Shown piece after piece: positions 1-12,224 of a stretch of DNA of 60,000 nucleotides. The DNA comes from Takakia lepidozioides. Its lineage: Eukaryota > Streptophyta > Takakiopsida > Takakiales > Takakiaceae. Within the stretch, counting starts at the first letter, position 1. The number at the start of each line of letters is the position of its first letter. The stretch spans positions 18,106,001 through 18,166,000 of the forward strand of contig CM060733.1 in the NCBI GenBank assembly GCA_030704615.1. Reading direction: 5' to 3'. The notes beneath the pieces are model-generated. The model was not told the DNA's origin. It ran no database searches and worked only from the letters and a program-made list of their open reading frames with translations. A program made the position numbers and the translations under genes.

Positions 1-8
1 CTTGTGAG

Positions 9-3000
9 TTGTATCAGGAAACTGGCGCCCTGCGTAAAGGGAGTCAGTTATTGTTCGTGGATGGGATAATATCCGGAACTAACGTGTCGTTGTTGGTGGA
101 CACAGGAGCGTCGCACTCCTTCATGACGCCGGCGGCGGCGCGAAAGTTGGGACTCCCGACAAGTGACGTGGGGGCCTCTATTGAGGTGCGCTCTGCCAAA
201 GGAGAACCTCAGTTGGCGACAAGGTTGGCGTTTGATGTTCCTCTTCAACTGGGGAGTTGGGAGGGACGTGAGAACTTCACTATCTGCGAGATCGATGGAG
301 TGGATCTCATTTTGGGGATGACCTTTTTGAGCAAATCCGGAGCGGTCATAGATGGCCGCAAGAGAGTAGTCACGCTGCCATGTGGGAATGGTGGTGAAGT
401 TTTACGAGTGTCGGAAACGCCCAAATCCGTGGGAGGGCGAATAAACCTTCTGTCAGCAAAGGAGTGGGCCGTGGAGGAGGCACACGAGTCCCAGTTTTTG
501 CTTTACATTAGAGAAGTGAAAGGAGAAGGCGATGGGGAGCCGAGCCCAGATTGGATCAAAGGGATTTTGGAGAAATACCAGGATGTGATGCCGGAGGATT
601 TACCAAGCGGCTTGCCACCGCGAAGAGGAGTTGACCACAAGATTGAGGTGATACCGGGATCGGAACCGCCTGCCAAGGCGCCCTACCGGTTGAGCCACAG
701 AGAGTTGGTCGAGCTGAAGACTCAGCTCAAGGATCTAATGTCAAAGGGGTACATCCGGCCGAGTAAGTCACCTTACGGAGCCCCGGTGCTATTCGCAGAC
801 AAGAAGGATGGGACGCTGCGGATGTGTGTCGATTACAGGGCTTTGAATAAGGTGACTATCAAAAACCGGTACCCTTTGCCAAGGATCGACGACCTCTTCG
901 ATCGGTTGGCAGGAGCGAAGTATTTCAGCCGGATCGACTTGCGCTCCGGCTATCACCAAATTCGGGTGGCAGAAGGAGATGAGGAGAAGACCGCGTGCAG
1001 GACAAGGTATGGTTCATATGAGTTCTTGGTGATGCCTTTTGGGCTCACCAATGCACCAGCGACATTTAGCACGCTGATGAACAGCCTTTTCCAGGAGTGG
1101 TTGGATGACTTTGTGATCGTGTACATCGACGACATCTTGGTGTACTCGAAAACAAAGGAGGAGCACCTGGAGCACCTCAAAAGGGTGTTCCAAAAATTGC
1201 GGGACGGGAAGCTGTATGCCAAAGCTTCAAAGTGCGAATTCGGGGTCACAAAAGTGGAGTTCCTGGGGCATGTGATTACACAGGATGGGATCAAAATGGA
1301 TGACAGAAAGGTGAGGGCGATCTTGGACTGGGAGCCTCCGACTTCGGTCCCGGGAGTGCGATCCTTCCTAGGACTCGCCTCCTATTACCGGAAGTATGTG
1401 AGAAATTTCGCCAAGATCGCGGGGCCGCTGTCGGACCTTCTGTGTAAATCCAAAGTCTGGGTATGGAACACATTTTGTGGCCAAGCTTTTGCTGAATTGA
1501 AGCAGCGGATGACGGAAGCTCCAGTCTTGAAAATCCCGGAGTTCGATCGTCCGTTTGAGATTCATACAGATGCATCGGACTTCGCGATTGGGGGTGTACT
1601 TATGCAAGATGGACGACCAGTGGCTTACGAAAGTAAGAAACTGAATGAAGTGGAGCGACGGTGGCCGACGCACGAAAAAGAGATGAAGGCGGTGGTGCAT
1701 TGCCTTGAACTCTGGCGCCACTATGTTGGTTCCAACCCAGTGAAGGTGTTCACGGACAATGTCACGGTGAAGTATTTTGCCACGCAGCCCAAGTTGTCCC
1801 CAAAACAACTTAGGTGGCAAGATACTTTGGCAGTGTTCGACGTGGATATCCAGTACAAACCGGGACGGGACAATGTGGTGGCCGATGCTTTAAGTAGAAA
1901 GCAGCAGCTCTTGTTGGTGTACAAGGGCGAGACGGCGCTCCAAAGGAAGATCCGGAAGGCTTGCCGGAAGGATGAGCTGGCAAAGCGCGTGATGCAGGAC
2001 TTGAGAATGGGGGTTAAATCGCAGTTCCACTTGCAAAAAGGACTGCTCCGGTATAAGCAAAAACGTCTCTATGTGCCAAAGGGAGGGATCAGAGATAGCC
2101 TCTTGAGAGAATGCCATGATAGCCTGCTTGCGGGCCACGGCGGAGCCAAGCGCACTGCGGCACTCTTGAAGAAAGAGTATTTCTGGCCCAAACTGAGGGA
2201 GGAGGCAGAGGAGTATGTCAAGACATGCACCACATGCCAACAAAACCGGAGCGAGTACAAAAAGCAAGCGGGGCTGTTACAACCCTTGCCGATTCCAGAG
2301 GGGACTTGGGAAAGCGTCTCGATGGATTTCATGACTGCTATGCCGCTGTCAAAAGGATTCGATGCAATCATGGTGGTGGTAGATAGGTTCAGTAAAATGG
2401 CCCATTTCATCCCCACCAAGGAGACGGCAACGGCGCAGGAGACAGGGCGACTTTACTTCGCCCACGTCTTAAAGCATCATGGAGTCCCGAAGGATATTGT
2501 CTCGGACCGCGACCCAAAGTTTACGAGTAAATTTTGGAGAGCACTTTGGAAGAAGATGGGGACGAGGCTGAAGATGAGCACCGCCTTCCGACCTACGACG
2601 GACGGCCAAACGGAAAGAGTGAATTCCGTAGTGAAGCAATTCTTGCGGAATTACGTGTCGGCAGACCAATCAGACTGGATGGAACACTTAGACGCGGCAG
2701 AGTTCTGTTATAATAACACAGAACACTCCGCGACGGGAATTTCCCCTTTTGTGTTGGTCTATGGAAAAGCACCTCTGGTGCCGACAAGTTGGGCCGCCCA
2801 GGACGTTGAGGAACCGGCAGTAGCGGCGGTGCTGGAAGAACGCGAGCGTTTGTTGAAGCTCGCAAAGTACAACATTGCCAAAGCTAGGAAACGGTATGAA
2901 AGGCAGGCGAATCGGAAGCGGAGGGAAGTGAAGTTTGAGGCAGGCACAGAGGTCTGGTTGAACATCAAGAATTTTCGACTACCTCCGGAAGTGAGTCCGA

Positions 3001-3389
3001 AGTTCGTACCTCCGTATGCGGGTCCCTTTCGCATTCGGAGGGTTATGAATGAGGATGTGTATGAATTGGAGCTGCCGGCAAACAGCAAGGTGCACCCAGT
3101 ATTCCATGTCTCCCTTTTGAAGCCTTACTTCAAAGATGAAGCACGTCCGAATCGGCAGCAAGTGTTGCGTCCGCCACCTATGCTGTTGGATCATGAAAAT
3201 GAACCCGAGTACGAGGTGGAGGCAATACTTAAGTCGAGGAGGTTCAAGAACCGAGAAACGGAGTATCTCGTCAAATGGAAGGGCTATCATCTTGTGGAGG
3301 CATCTTGGGTGCGTGCCTCAGAAATGGGAAACGCATCCGAGGCAGTTGCAGCGTTCGAAGGGCGACCTCAAAAGCGGAAGAAACGTTGA
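9..3389 (+). CDS. Ty3/gypsy chromovirus pol polyprotein (5' end beyond window)
   Basis: One uninterrupted reading frame of about 1126 residues, open from the window edge, with the full chromovirus pol order. It starts with an aspartic protease (VDTGAS, catalytic Asp near residue 31), then reverse transcriptase with YIDD at about 372-375, RNase H (TDAS near 518), and integrase with an HHCC zinc finger (about 703-745) and a DDE core at about 773, 833 and 869. A C-terminal chromodomain (about 1068-1115, YLVKWKGY) follows, which in this family tethers integration to modified histones. The protein makes, processes and integrates the element's cDNA. Gag and the 5' LTR lie outside the window, so the true start is not visible. 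No stop or frameshift is seen, which suggests a young copy, unlike the decayed elements further right. Confidence 0.95.
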   Translation: MYQETGALRKGSQLLFVDGIISGTNVSLLVDTGASHSFMTPAAARKLGLPTSDVGASIEVRSAKGEPQLATRLAFDVPLQLGSWEGRENFTICEIDGVDLILGMTFLSKSGAVIDGRKRVVTLPCGNGGEVLRVSETPKSVGGRINLLSAKEWAVEEAHESQFLLYIREVKGEGDGEPSPDWIKGILEKYQDVMPEDLPSGLPPRRGVDHKIEVIPGSEPPAKAPYRLSHRELVELKTQLKDLMSKGYIRPSKSPYGAPVLFADKKDGTLRMCVDYRALNKVTIKNRYPLPRIDDLFDRLAGAKYFSRIDLRSGYHQIRVAEGDEEKTACRTRYGSYEFLVMPFGLTNAPATFSTLMNSLFQEWLDDFVIVYIDDILVYSKTKEEHLEHLKRVFQKLRDGKLYAKASKCEFGVTKVEFLGHVITQDGIKMDDRKVRAILDWEPPTSVPGVRSFLGLASYYRKYVRNFAKIAGPLSDLLCKSKVWVWNTFCGQAFAELKQRMTEAPVLKIPEFDRPFEIHTDASDFAIGGVLMQDGRPVAYESKKLNEVERRWPTHEKEMKAVVHCLELWRHYVGSNPVKVFTDNVTVKYFATQPKLSPKQLRWQDTLAVFDVDIQYKPGRDNVVADALSRKQQLLLVYKGETALQRKIRKACRKDELAKRVMQDLRMGVKSQFHLQKGLLRYKQKRLYVPKGGIRDSLLRECHDSLLAGHGGAKRTAALLKKEYFWPKLREEAEEYVKTCTTCQQNRSEYKKQAGLLQPLPIPEGTWESVSMDFMTAMPLSKGFDAIMVVVDRFSKMAHFIPTKETATAQETGRLYFAHVLKHHGVPKDIVSDRDPKFTSKFWRALWKKMGTRLKMSTAFRPTTDGQTERVNSVVKQFLRNYVSADQSDWMEHLDAAEFCYNNTEHSATGISPFVLVYGKAPLVPTSWAAQDVEEPAVAAVLEERERLLKLAKYNIAKARKRYERQANRKRREVKFEAGTEVWLNIKNFRLPPEVSPKFVPPYAGPFRIRRVMNEDVYELELPANSKVHPVFHVSLLKPYFKDEARPNRQQVLRPPPMLLDHENEPEYEVEAILKSRRFKNRETEYLVKWKGYHLVEASWVRASEMGNASEAVAAFEGRPQKRKKR

Positions 3390-3410
3390 TGGGGACATCA
3401 ACCTTGGAGC

Positions 3411-3423
3411 GTGGGGGAGGAAA
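3411..3423 (+). other. Candidate polypurine tract of the Ty3/gypsy element
   Basis: A purine run (GTGGGGGAGGAAA) lies about 20 bases past the pol stop and directly before a TG dinucleotide. That is where the plus-strand primer and the start of the 3' LTR are expected. Confidence 0.5.
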
Positions 3424-5000
3424 TGCATACTTAGCCCGGTTTAGCTAGCTCAGGAATCCGATTGCAAAAACTTGTATTGTACAAAAATTTGTTATAAAGG
3501 AAATGGGTTCCAAATATTGTGCGTCCTATTGTGTTTGAAATGGTGATGCATGGTGTGGTTGACTAGTGTGTAGAATGCATGCTAGCTTACAAAAGTAGGA
3601 GAGGTAAATTGAGTTAATCGTGTGTTTGCGCAGTGCCGAAATCGGGTGACTCCCATCCAAGGGGCAAGGAAACTTGCGCCTTATTTGGGAGTTCACGTGC
3701 TAGAGCGCACCTGGCGCGTGCGCGTACTATAACTGCGCTACCGAGGGGGTTGCCTTGTAGTGCGGGCTAACGCGGAAGCTACGTGCTTCCGTTCACGTAC
3801 TATAATCGTGTAGCCTCGGGACGAAGTCGTAGTGCGGCTTCGGCGTGTTCCTGTACCTCAGGCCAGCATTCCAAGGTGGACCCAATTGTAGTGATTGGGG
3901 CGCACGGTTGGTTCAAGGTTATCTTCCTAGTCAAAGAGGGTTCCAGGTGAACCCTTGCTCAAGGTGATGCCAAAAGCGGCATCATGAGCGATCGCAAGCA
4001 ATGTTGTTGCAGTAAGGCGATTCGATCCTCGGGGAGGATCGTTCCTTGGCCTTGAAGTAGGCCAAGAAGAGTGCACTGGGAGGAGCTGGAGAGGCTCCAC
4101 CCTTGGCCGGGACTTGGAGGAAGTCGGCCGAACTAGCTAGTGGAGAGTGGAGTCAAGTGTGGGGTTTGGTTCTTTGCCATGGGACGCCATGGTACGGAAA
4201 CAAACTCCTTGATGTGGGACGCCACAACTTGGATGTTCGTTTCTACAAAATGGACAAGTCGATGAGGACATCGACTCCCTGTTGGTAGGGGTGTGTGTCG
4301 CGGCCCTTTGCCTTGAGGGCAGGGGGTCGGGACACATGAGGGGCTGCCCCTGTGGTGGGGGCAGCGGCGACGATAGGTATGGGGGGCTGAAGCACCCTTG
4401 AGTGCCCAAGGCACTCAAGGAGGCGAAGGCGCTCACTAGGTGGAGCCCCGCACACCGGGTTGCGGTGGAGGTGGCTCCACAAGGGGTGGTGGTAGCTTAG
4501 TGGGACTTAGTGGGGGTGGCATAGGACTCACCATGGGGTGGAGACCTCGAGGTGGGAGTCGTGGGGAGTCTTGGGACTCATCATGGTCCATTGGGGCCGC
4601 GGTGAGTGGGCCAAGACTCACCGCGACTCACCACCGGGAGTCGAGGGTTTTCGTGGTGGTTCGCCATAAAATGGCATGGCTGGTTATGAAACCCCCGCGG
4701 ACAGCTACAGAAGTATATATAGGGAGTAGTAACCCCGAGAACGGTGCAAGCCCGTTGGTGACCAAAAACTAGTGAGTAATCGTGCGAGCCGGAAAGCGAC
4801 CAAAGAGTGGGGAGCTGTTCCGGACTGCCATCTACCAAAGGGAATTCTCCTAGTCCCAAATAGGTGGAGGGTTTTAGAGGAAGCGAATGGGGACCGTTAT
4901 GTCCCGGTGAGTAGCCGAAACTCCAAGTTGGCCCGGCGGCCAGGTTGGGAGTCAGGCGCGCGCATCAAAGCGGTTAACTATGACTTGAAGGGGAGTTTAC
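3424..5000 (+). mobile_element. Candidate 3' LTR of the Ty3/gypsy element (right end unresolved)
   Basis: The sequence after the polypurine tract begins TGCATACT and has no coding potential. It contains a clear TATA box about 1.3 kb in, as expected for U3. A loose internal duplication around 3716-3860 shares the words CGTACTATAA and GTAGTGCGG. The 5' LTR is outside the window, so the right boundary cannot be fixed by comparison; 5000 is only an outer guess. Confidence 0.4.
4714..4723 (+). promoter_or_regulatory. TATA box of the candidate LTR promoter
   Basis: TATATATAGG stands in GC-richer surroundings, well inside the candidate LTR. If it is the U3 TATA box, transcription (start of R) would begin near 4745. 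Confidence 0.45.
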
Positions 5001-5547
5001 CGAAGTGAGGTGCGCGACAGCTGGGGGACAGTTATCATTGGCAGGGAACGACGGTGGGGGAACGACATCTAAAAAAGAAACGTGTACTACAGGGATGACG
5101 GTTAGTTAGGAAAGCGGTTAGAACAGCTTGTAGGTAGAAAAAGCGAAGAGCGGGGAGGTCTGGAGATCACTTCTTGGGGGGGACTTCCGGCATTAGGGCT
5201 TGGAAATAGAAGGGAGAGCACATCTCTGAGTGGAAAGATGAAGAGCACGGAGTAGGAGAAGTGACGATTGGTTGTTACTTGATGAATGCAAGCTGTAGAA
5301 TTGTAATGGAGAGTAGGTTAGAGACACCATGGCTTCAGCCTGATACTTGATAGATATTAATCTGATACATACTTCATACTCACACTGTGTAGAGAGACCT
5401 GAGTGAAGCTGTGGAATGAATGGATGGAACTTGATAGATTTCTGAAGCAAACTGATACTTAATTGCCGAAAGTAAGGTAACTCGCTAACATGAATGCGGG
5501 AAGGAGTACAAATAGGAAACACCCCCATGATACACTAGCTGTAGGTC
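5001..5547. other. No gene recognised
   Basis: Short ORFs only, none with recognisable motifs. The stretch may include the end of the LTR and flanking host or element DNA. Confidence 0.4.
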
Positions 5548-6015
5548 ATGACTGATTGTTCTGAGCGGGCTGAGTGCTTAGAGATTTCCAACTCTTCTAT
5601 CTTGGAGTTCCCACCTCGGATAGCGAAGGGATGGGTGAGTAAAAGCCGCTCGACATTTGGCGACCATACTGGGGAACTAAGTCTTGAACAACCAGATGTG
5701 ACAAGCATCTGGTGGGATCATGGTGGTTGGAGAATTAGAGAATTTGATGTGAATCAAATTCCCTGTGAAACTGAGAAGGAAAGATTGTCCAAACGATTCT
5801 TTCAGAGGTTCTTGGAATTGCCAAACGGTTGTAAAGAAAACATTCTTAAAAGAGTGCATGATGCTGACCCTGAATGGGGTCTGGAGAAAGGGGTGATAAA
5901 GATTTATCAGGTGGCCTGTAGAGGAAGAGCACGTTGGTTACCAACACTGGTTTATGTGATAGCATTGCTATCCATTAAGCGAGTAGGTTTGAAGGCTGGG
6001 AGGAAAGAAAGGTGA
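5548..6015 (+). CDS. Hypothetical ORF, unrecognised (155 aa)
   Basis: The frame encodes a mixed-composition protein with several Trp and charged residues (for example IWWDHGGWRIREFD and ELPNGCKENILKR), which reads more like genuine protein than random translation. No family is recognised. It is followed in another frame by a second ORF overlapping by four bases, and about 450 bases further on by a short Cys-containing stretch (CEYRGASSKECSG) that faintly resembles a retroviral zinc knuckle. The three pieces could be remains of a gag-like gene, but this is only a guess. No splice model was found. Confidence 0.2.
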   Translation: MTDCSERAECLEISNSSILEFPPRIAKGWVSKSRSTFGDHTGELSLEQPDVTSIWWDHGGWRIREFDVNQIPCETEKERLSKRFFQRFLELPNGCKENILKRVHDADPEWGLEKGVIKIYQVACRGRARWLPTLVYVIALLSIKRVGLKAGRKER

Positions 6016-6242
6016 ATGTTTATACTCACATGCATGAAGAGCTTGTACTGGTAAAGAATTGGATTCCAAAGGATATTTTGTGGATCAAACTCACACCAAG
6101 AACAGCTTTCCAGACTTGTTTGCCATATGGTTATATGGTAACGGAGACTTCTAGTATAGCCAAGGGTGCATTGAAGCTTGAAAGAAACCCAGGCATATAC
6201 GAGAGATATTACAGAAGAGAGTTTTGGTTATTGCCACATTAA
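6012..6242 (+). CDS. Hypothetical ORF, unrecognised (76 aa)
   Basis: It overlaps the end of the preceding ORF by four bases. It encodes a plausible globular sequence (ELVLVKNWIPKDILWIKL) with no recognised motif. It may be the continuation of the 5548 ORF after a frameshift, or noise. Confidence 0.15.
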   Translation: MNVYTHMHEELVLVKNWIPKDILWIKLTPRTAFQTCLPYGYMVTETSSIAKGALKLERNPGIYERYYRREFWLLPH

Positions 6243-9200
6243 AAGAAATGAAAGACATGGGACATGAGTGATGAAAGAGAAGCTAGACTCTAGAGATATT
6301 CAGCAAAAAGAGAAAGCTATCTGAAAGCTAATTATCCATATCTTTGGGAGAGAGGAATAGACATAGGGGAATCATCTGGACCTCTCACACCATTAAGATC
6401 AGAGAGTACATCACCCATACCGGAAGAACTAGAGTTGGATGCCACTCCTTCTTTTTCTTTGCAAGAAAGATAGCTGGGAATACTGTGAATATCGTGGGGC
6501 CAGTAGCAAGGAGTGCTCAGGGGCCACCACTTGGTGGAAGATCCACCACAACTACAACAGGGCCTCAAGGACCAGCACCAGCAAGGGTGCCAGCACCTGT
6601 CAGTGGGCAGAAGGAAGGGCCACAAGGGTAGAAGCATGGTACGGGCCATCCAAAAGCGGCAACTTGCAGTCCATAAAAAATGGACATATGAAGTAGAAAA
6701 CGCAGCACGCGGGAACGAAGTCGGAAAAAGTTGAATTTATTGTAGTCGTTGATTGTTTTTGTACATCAAGTTATTACCGTCGATTGGAGGTTGCCTTCAT
6801 CGGGGGGTGGCTGGAAGATGGCTGGTTGCGTTGGGCTAGACGCGGGGACGACGAGCTGCCATGTATGACGCGCGATGCACAACTAGAAGCTAGCTAGGAC
6901 GTACGAGTTGATTGGGATTGGGATTGTGAAGAGATTGGGAAGAGATTGGGAATGTTTGATCACAAAAGTTTGCTTACCATTTTGTAAGATTTTTAGGGTT
7001 TAGCTTATGATTGTTTCATCGACTCTACGCATGCGTGAAGTTCATTTTCATTTCTGTGTTTCTATGGGCGCGCTTGGGTGGTGGTAGCAGAGGAAGCGGG
7101 CGATGCGAGCAGCGCTTATAAAGTGCAACATTGTGTATTGTTGCCATAGCAGCAGAGGTACGAGGGTAGAGGAGTAGAGGAGGAGCTTGGGCGGGGGTGC
7201 TCGGGTGTGCCATCGCTGGAAAAGCACTTGATTGTTGCCTGACTCTACCCTTGGTAAGTTTCGTTCAAGTTCGTGGCCAGTCGATTTGGTGTGCGGCATA
7301 TCTGGAATTAGGTTCTTGCAAGCATGAATGTTTCTGTCGTAGCGCCTGGAAAGAGATGGCAGATTGCCATCCAAATGATGATCATGACTAGTAACTTTCC
7401 ACTTGACCTCTACAAGTACGAGCCACCGCTGCGATCTTTCACGCCTGATTCTATACTTCTTGCATTGTGCATTTGAACACAGTGGTTAATTGTCTTTCTT
7501 GAATCTTGACAATGATGCCTGTTTTGTTTATCATTCTCTATGGTGTGTTCCTTGTTGGGTTGGTATTTCTCCATTTTTTTCCCTGCCCAGAGAAGGATAT
7601 ACTTATGTCTTGTTAGTGAGTCTAGTTGAGCTAATTTTTGGAGCTACCTGCTAGCAATTCATGTTGTAAAACCCTAAAAATTTAGGCTACACAGTCATTC
7701 ATACATGACAGTTTGTATGTGACCATTACGGTGAGGGTACCTGCACGATGATTGATCACAAAAGTCTGCTTACTATTACCTTTGTGAGGGGCTCACTCCA
7801 GTAGTTGGAGCTACCTTGATATAAACAATTGGTTGCATCAATCTGCTGTGTCTGAGCTACCTAGCAATTAGACCCCAACAGGGCCAGGGCCTTAGGCTCA
7901 GAATCAATACTTTGAAAGTTAGTGAACAGAGGTGCAAGCACTATACGGTCCTGAAGAGGGTGGCTCCCTGATGAGAATACCCGTGACACTGTTTTAGAAA
8001 ATGGGTATTGCCTTCAGCGCGCCCACACATCGAGCATTGACAATCTCCCTTTCCTCTCTGCATGTGTTATTTGTTCAAGAATTGACCCCCCGCCCTGGGG
8101 TTAAATTGTAGTTTAATGTTGAGGATAGGTAGGTCTTTCAGCCTAAGGTTCACCCATGTCACAAACTGGAAACAAGTTCAGGGATGTTTATTCCTAACTT
8201 ATTTTTGTTCAAGCATTATTCATGCTTCGGACGTGGCTTTAGACACTTCAACCTCCAAGTGAGCTTCATCCAGCAGGGTCAGTTCTTCCTGTCCAAACTT
8301 CAGGTACTTGAAACATCTCCTCTACATTTTTCTGCCATGACTTCAAACTGTTTAACAGGACGGTCTTGCTTCCAAGAAATAGAGTCTGTCATCTTAGGGT
8401 ATCTGGTATTAGGCACTGAGCCCACCATCTGACCTTGAACTAACTCATGACTTTGAGAGCTCGAGGGTGGTGCGCCAAACTCGCCTTGAACAGCCGCATT
8501 AGCTATTGTAGAGCACGCTGACATGCTCTCTTTGAGCACCGAAAGCTGAATGGATTTTAAAGTTTTAGGCATGGTTGGAGTTGCTCTCCCACACGGCAAT
8601 GCCTACTCCAAGGTAGGCCAACATGGTCGTTGTAACTTCAGTATTAATCCGTCTGCAGTGGAAACATTTGAGTGAGAATATCCAAAGTTTGTGTTTAGTT
8701 GTTTGACCTGTTTTGTGTATGTTCATCACAGTTACAACTGGAGGAGAAATCCACAGCAAGATATGTGCTGGAAGGGAGCACACAATTGTGGCATTTAATG
8801 ATCGTGGGGAGGGATGAGGGGATCTGGCCTAATCTGGCCTACCATGCAGACTTGTGAACTGTTGTCTCTGGCTGGTTTCAAGTGAGACTGCATGCCCTTT
8901 TTTTTGTCAAGTTGCATTTGTATATGGCTTGTACCAAGTGTGGTCGTTGTTATAAAAGGGACGATATCAGCGAGGCAGGGGAAGAGTAGCAGATGTACCA
9001 TAGGTAGCTGAATGTAAAGTTTGTCACACTGGTAGTGGGTACCAAGTCCAGTCTATTCAAACAGGTGAACAGACCCCTGAGTTTGTGTCACTTATCTTTG
9101 TTGTTATGACTTCAAACTACTCTCCAACGAGCTACCCTTTTTGTGTTATAGTGAGGGGGGCAAGTGGATCCCATTTTTGGAGACCTGGACAGTAACCTAT

Positions 9201-10221
9201 TTTCTAGTGTGCAGAAGAAGGGCCCAACAGTGTGATTGTTGATTGCCAAGGAATTTTGAGTGTCTGTGTTGAAAATGTTTGGTTTCTCTTGCTGCCATGT
9301 TAGTCCTTGATCCTCTGATTCCATCTGCTTGCCTGCATATGTTGTCGCATTTGTGGGGCTACTATTTAACAAGTTTCAGCTGTTTGTGCAGCTGATTTGC
9401 GGGATGGCAGGTGGCCTGCGGCTCTCCCTCACGCTACCTCCCACCACATCTTGCAAAAGCATTACAGGTGTGGCACCCCCTTAGCTTTTGTGCAATCCGG
9501 TGTTCCCTACTCATATTTTCACTTTTATTGCGTACCTCATAGCCTAGGTGGGGTAGAGGGGTAGAGTAGTCTCTTGTTGTTGTAGCACGTGACAACCCAG
9601 CTCATCCTTGCGTACCTAATTACCTAAACTGAACCATGACGCTAGATTGAAGGAACTTGTCCCTTCTGTCAATCATTGGTTGGGATCGAAGAGGAATATG
9701 GCAATGCATATCATCAATATGTGAATGTTGATTCTCTGAAACTTCACCATGTGGGGGAATATAGAATTTGGAAACGTGTGGAAAGCAGGTTTGTCATCTA
9801 TGTGGATCTCTTGCACTTCTTGAAGGATGCACTTGCGTTAACCAGAGACGATCCAGACTTGGCCTCTGATTGAAAAGGTAATTTCATGTCAGAATTAGGT
9901 AGTATGGTTGTCATGAAGCTGGAAATATCAGTAGGGTTTAGGGTTTGTTGGTTTGTTGTTTTGTTGGTTTGTTGGTTCTCATGAAGCTGGAAATGTCGGT
10001 AGGGTGTTGGTTTGTAGCTCCATCCTTGCCCCCTCATGTTGCTGTCTCCGTACATAACCAACCTGGAGTTGTAAAAAACTAGTTTAATGGGAGTGTGGGG
10101 CTGGGAGTATGTAGGGCACTCAGGAAGCGGTTCAAAACAATGGTGCAGTCGGGGAGTAAATTACAGAATTCACCTACGAATGGGAAGAGTTCCAATTGAA
10201 TATTATCAATAAAGTTTAATC
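6243..10221. other. Long stretch without a recognisable gene
   Basis: About 4 kb read on both strands shows only short ORFs, poly-T runs and fragments such as 9676-9873 (65 aa, unrecognised). A short simple repeat of TTTGTTGG units occurs near 9945-9975. I found no RNA gene, terminal repeats or conserved domain. Confidence 0.4.
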
Positions 10222-10263
10222 AGGGCCTCTGTCCCCTCTTATCTCAAAAAAAGAAAAAGAAAT
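10222..10263 (+). repeat. LINE-like 3' tail with A-rich end
   Basis: An AATAAAG signal, then an AGGGC word, a pyrimidine block (TGTCCCCTCTTATC) and an A-rich tail interrupted by G. The same order (AATAAAA, CAGGGCTCTAACCCC, A/G tail) ends the LINE at about 38160-38208. This is probably the 3' end of a related, otherwise unrecognised LINE copy. Confidence 0.35.
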
Positions 10264-11004
10264 GAAGATGACGTGCTGAAGGGATCGATGGAGCTCTGCG
10301 CGAGCTCCGCGATTTGCGGTGAGAGGAGAGCCCAAGGGTCTCTTCATCTCTCTCCTCCAGCAGAACGATTCCACGATCCGACAAGGTTTGATGATTGGGA
10401 ACGCAAGAGGCTCGCATCAACAAGGCGTGTCTTTTCTGGAGCAGCCCATTCTCTTTATTTTGATACAAATGAAAACCAAATCGCCTTACTTTAAGGTGGA
10501 CAAGCAAACATTGTAGTTATTCATTCCCTCTTGACATCCTCATCCACTGCCAGCATCTAAGTGTTTATATCTTCATCATCAATAGCAGGGCGGCTAACTC
10601 AGGCGTCTGAAAGCAGACAACCATCACCATGAAGTTGATGTCCCCCAACCCCTGCCAATCTCATTATATCCTAGGATCACACAACAGCTAAGCCCGCCAT
10701 CCCGCATAATCTTCCCAACTCCTCCCCTCTGTCTCAAGGTAGAGCTGAAGGGTCTAACCGTGCTGTTGCAGTGAGCAGGATCATCGCCCAAGCCTTGCTT
10801 CGCTACCTCTCAATTCCAGCTACACCAGTAAGCCTATCTCCAGGAATAGAAAGACCAATTCAAAAAGCCAGAGTCAATGAGACCAACCCGGGGACAATGG
10901 ATGATCAACTCCAGCTCAGCCCACGCCATAGAAGAAACTCAGCAGGGGGGAGATGAATGACCCAATGATTATGGAAGCCGGAAACTCGGTCAGGCCTCTA
11001 GGGT
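10264..11004. other. Unassigned DNA upstream of LINE endonuclease fragment
   Basis: No convincing ORF. It may hold the 5' region or ORF1 remains of the LINE whose endonuclease follows, but no ORF1 motif is visible. Confidence 0.3.
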
Positions 11005-11662
11005 TTGTACAAAGCAAACTTAAACAATCGGAATCATCCCCCTTTGGCAACTGCAATAAAGTTCTTAAATCCCATGTGGACCAAAGGGGAGTCTGGCCAA
11101 TTTGTGGTCATTGCAAGCAACCCGGTGATGGCAAGAATATGCCTGGGCCTACATTCATTTCCAAAGCTAACCCTGGAAGGTTTCTCACAATTAGACACTG
11201 ATAATCCCCCAAAAGCTTCATGTGTCACTCCACTGGTCTTCAGGAAAGGGAACCCTCCCTCCTTTCTCATTACCTCTGGGAATGCGGAGTGTTTGAAGTC
11301 TCTGACTTCATAAGAGGTTTGGGCTCCAGGGAGAGTACAATTTTGTGCTTCAGCATTACCAAACAATGCAAGAACGTTGGGCCTCATAAACATCTATGCA
11401 CCGAATGACAATTGGGAATAATGCTCAGAGCTATGGGATCTCATTGACTCCAAAATGAGGAACCAAAATGCCATAGATCAATGGATGCTTGGGGGAGACT
11501 TCAACATGGTAGAATCGCCAGAGGACCGAAGAGAGGTTGCCTCAATCAACTCCGGATCCGAGGATCTCCAACGCTGGCTCAACCTGTATGGTGGAAATCG
11601 TCTCTGACCCAACAGACACCCAACAATCCCCGAACCCTCACTTTACATGGTCAAACAACCGA
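11005..11662 (+). pseudogene. L1-type LINE ORF2, 5' part: endonuclease domain (interrupted)
   Basis: A frame-broken piece of the apurinic-like endonuclease of an L1-type ORF2. It holds INIYAPND, then LGGDFNMVESPEDRR near 11485-11530 (the conserved GGDFN endonuclease motif), and finally TWSNNR at 11647-11662. Stops and frameshifts show decay. The frame is cut just after the Asn-Asn-Arg codons by the 21.65 kb element B. It resumes in frame at 33317 with NNRDLPNLQMALLDRFYSS, the usual continuation of this domain towards the linker and reverse transcriptase. Confidence 0.8.
11654..11662. repeat. Target-site duplication, left copy (element B)
   Basis: AACAACCGA, identical to 33317-33325. Nine bases is typical for Mutator-like insertions. 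Deleting the element and one copy restores the LINE reading frame exactly. Confidence 0.85.
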
Positions 11663-11703
11663 CAACGATGCAATGGCGTGAGCGCGCGAGCGTACGCTCA
11701 CGC
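11663..11703 (+). repeat. Left terminal inverted repeat of element B
   Basis: The first 21 bases pair at 16 positions with the reverse complement of the right end (33296-33316). The GTGAGCGCG..GAGCG..CGCTCACGC block at 11678-11703 has a counterpart at 33258-33287. The block is itself partly palindromic. Confidence 0.75.
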
Positions 11704-11761
11704 AGGAGTGACGTGACGTGAGCCTGCACCCACGCTGACGTGGCGTGAGCGTCATGTCAGC

Positions 11762-11819
11762 ATGCTGATGTGGCAACAAATGATGACATGGCATTGTCCG
11801 TCATCTGCCACATCAGCAT
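11762..11819. repeat. Subterminal perfect 14-bp stem (ATGCTGATGTGGCA)
   Basis: ATGCTGATGTGGCA at 11762-11775 and its exact complement at 11806-11819 enclose a 30-base loop that itself pairs GATGAC with GTCATC. The word GATGTGGCA recurs near the right end at about 33231. It is probably a subterminal transposase-binding or structural motif of element B. Confidence 0.55.
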
Positions 11820-12224
11820 TAACATGCGCCGCCTATAACCGAGGATGGTCCTATGACCGTGGAATTAATGCAGGGAATCTTGCCTAAATAGAATCAAGAC
11901 TACCATGAGGCCTACAATTGTAGCATCCAACATTGTGCAATTACAAATGCTTGTTTCACTTTTACAATTACGAGGACGAGAAAATATCCTCACAAAGTGT
12001 GCGCCATAGAGGCTGCCACGGGAAGACCTTCCTCCCTCCTCAAATAACAATGAGAGTTAGGATCATCTTCAAAAGATGATTGTAGTGCATAGCGACAACA
12101 AGACATGTAGACTTCGAACGGTGCAATGACTAATGTGCTTTTAAAAGTTGTCACTCAGAGCTCAATCAGTATAGTTGGAGGCCATATCATTGCACCGCCG
12201 ACGAATTGATGTGAATTACACATT

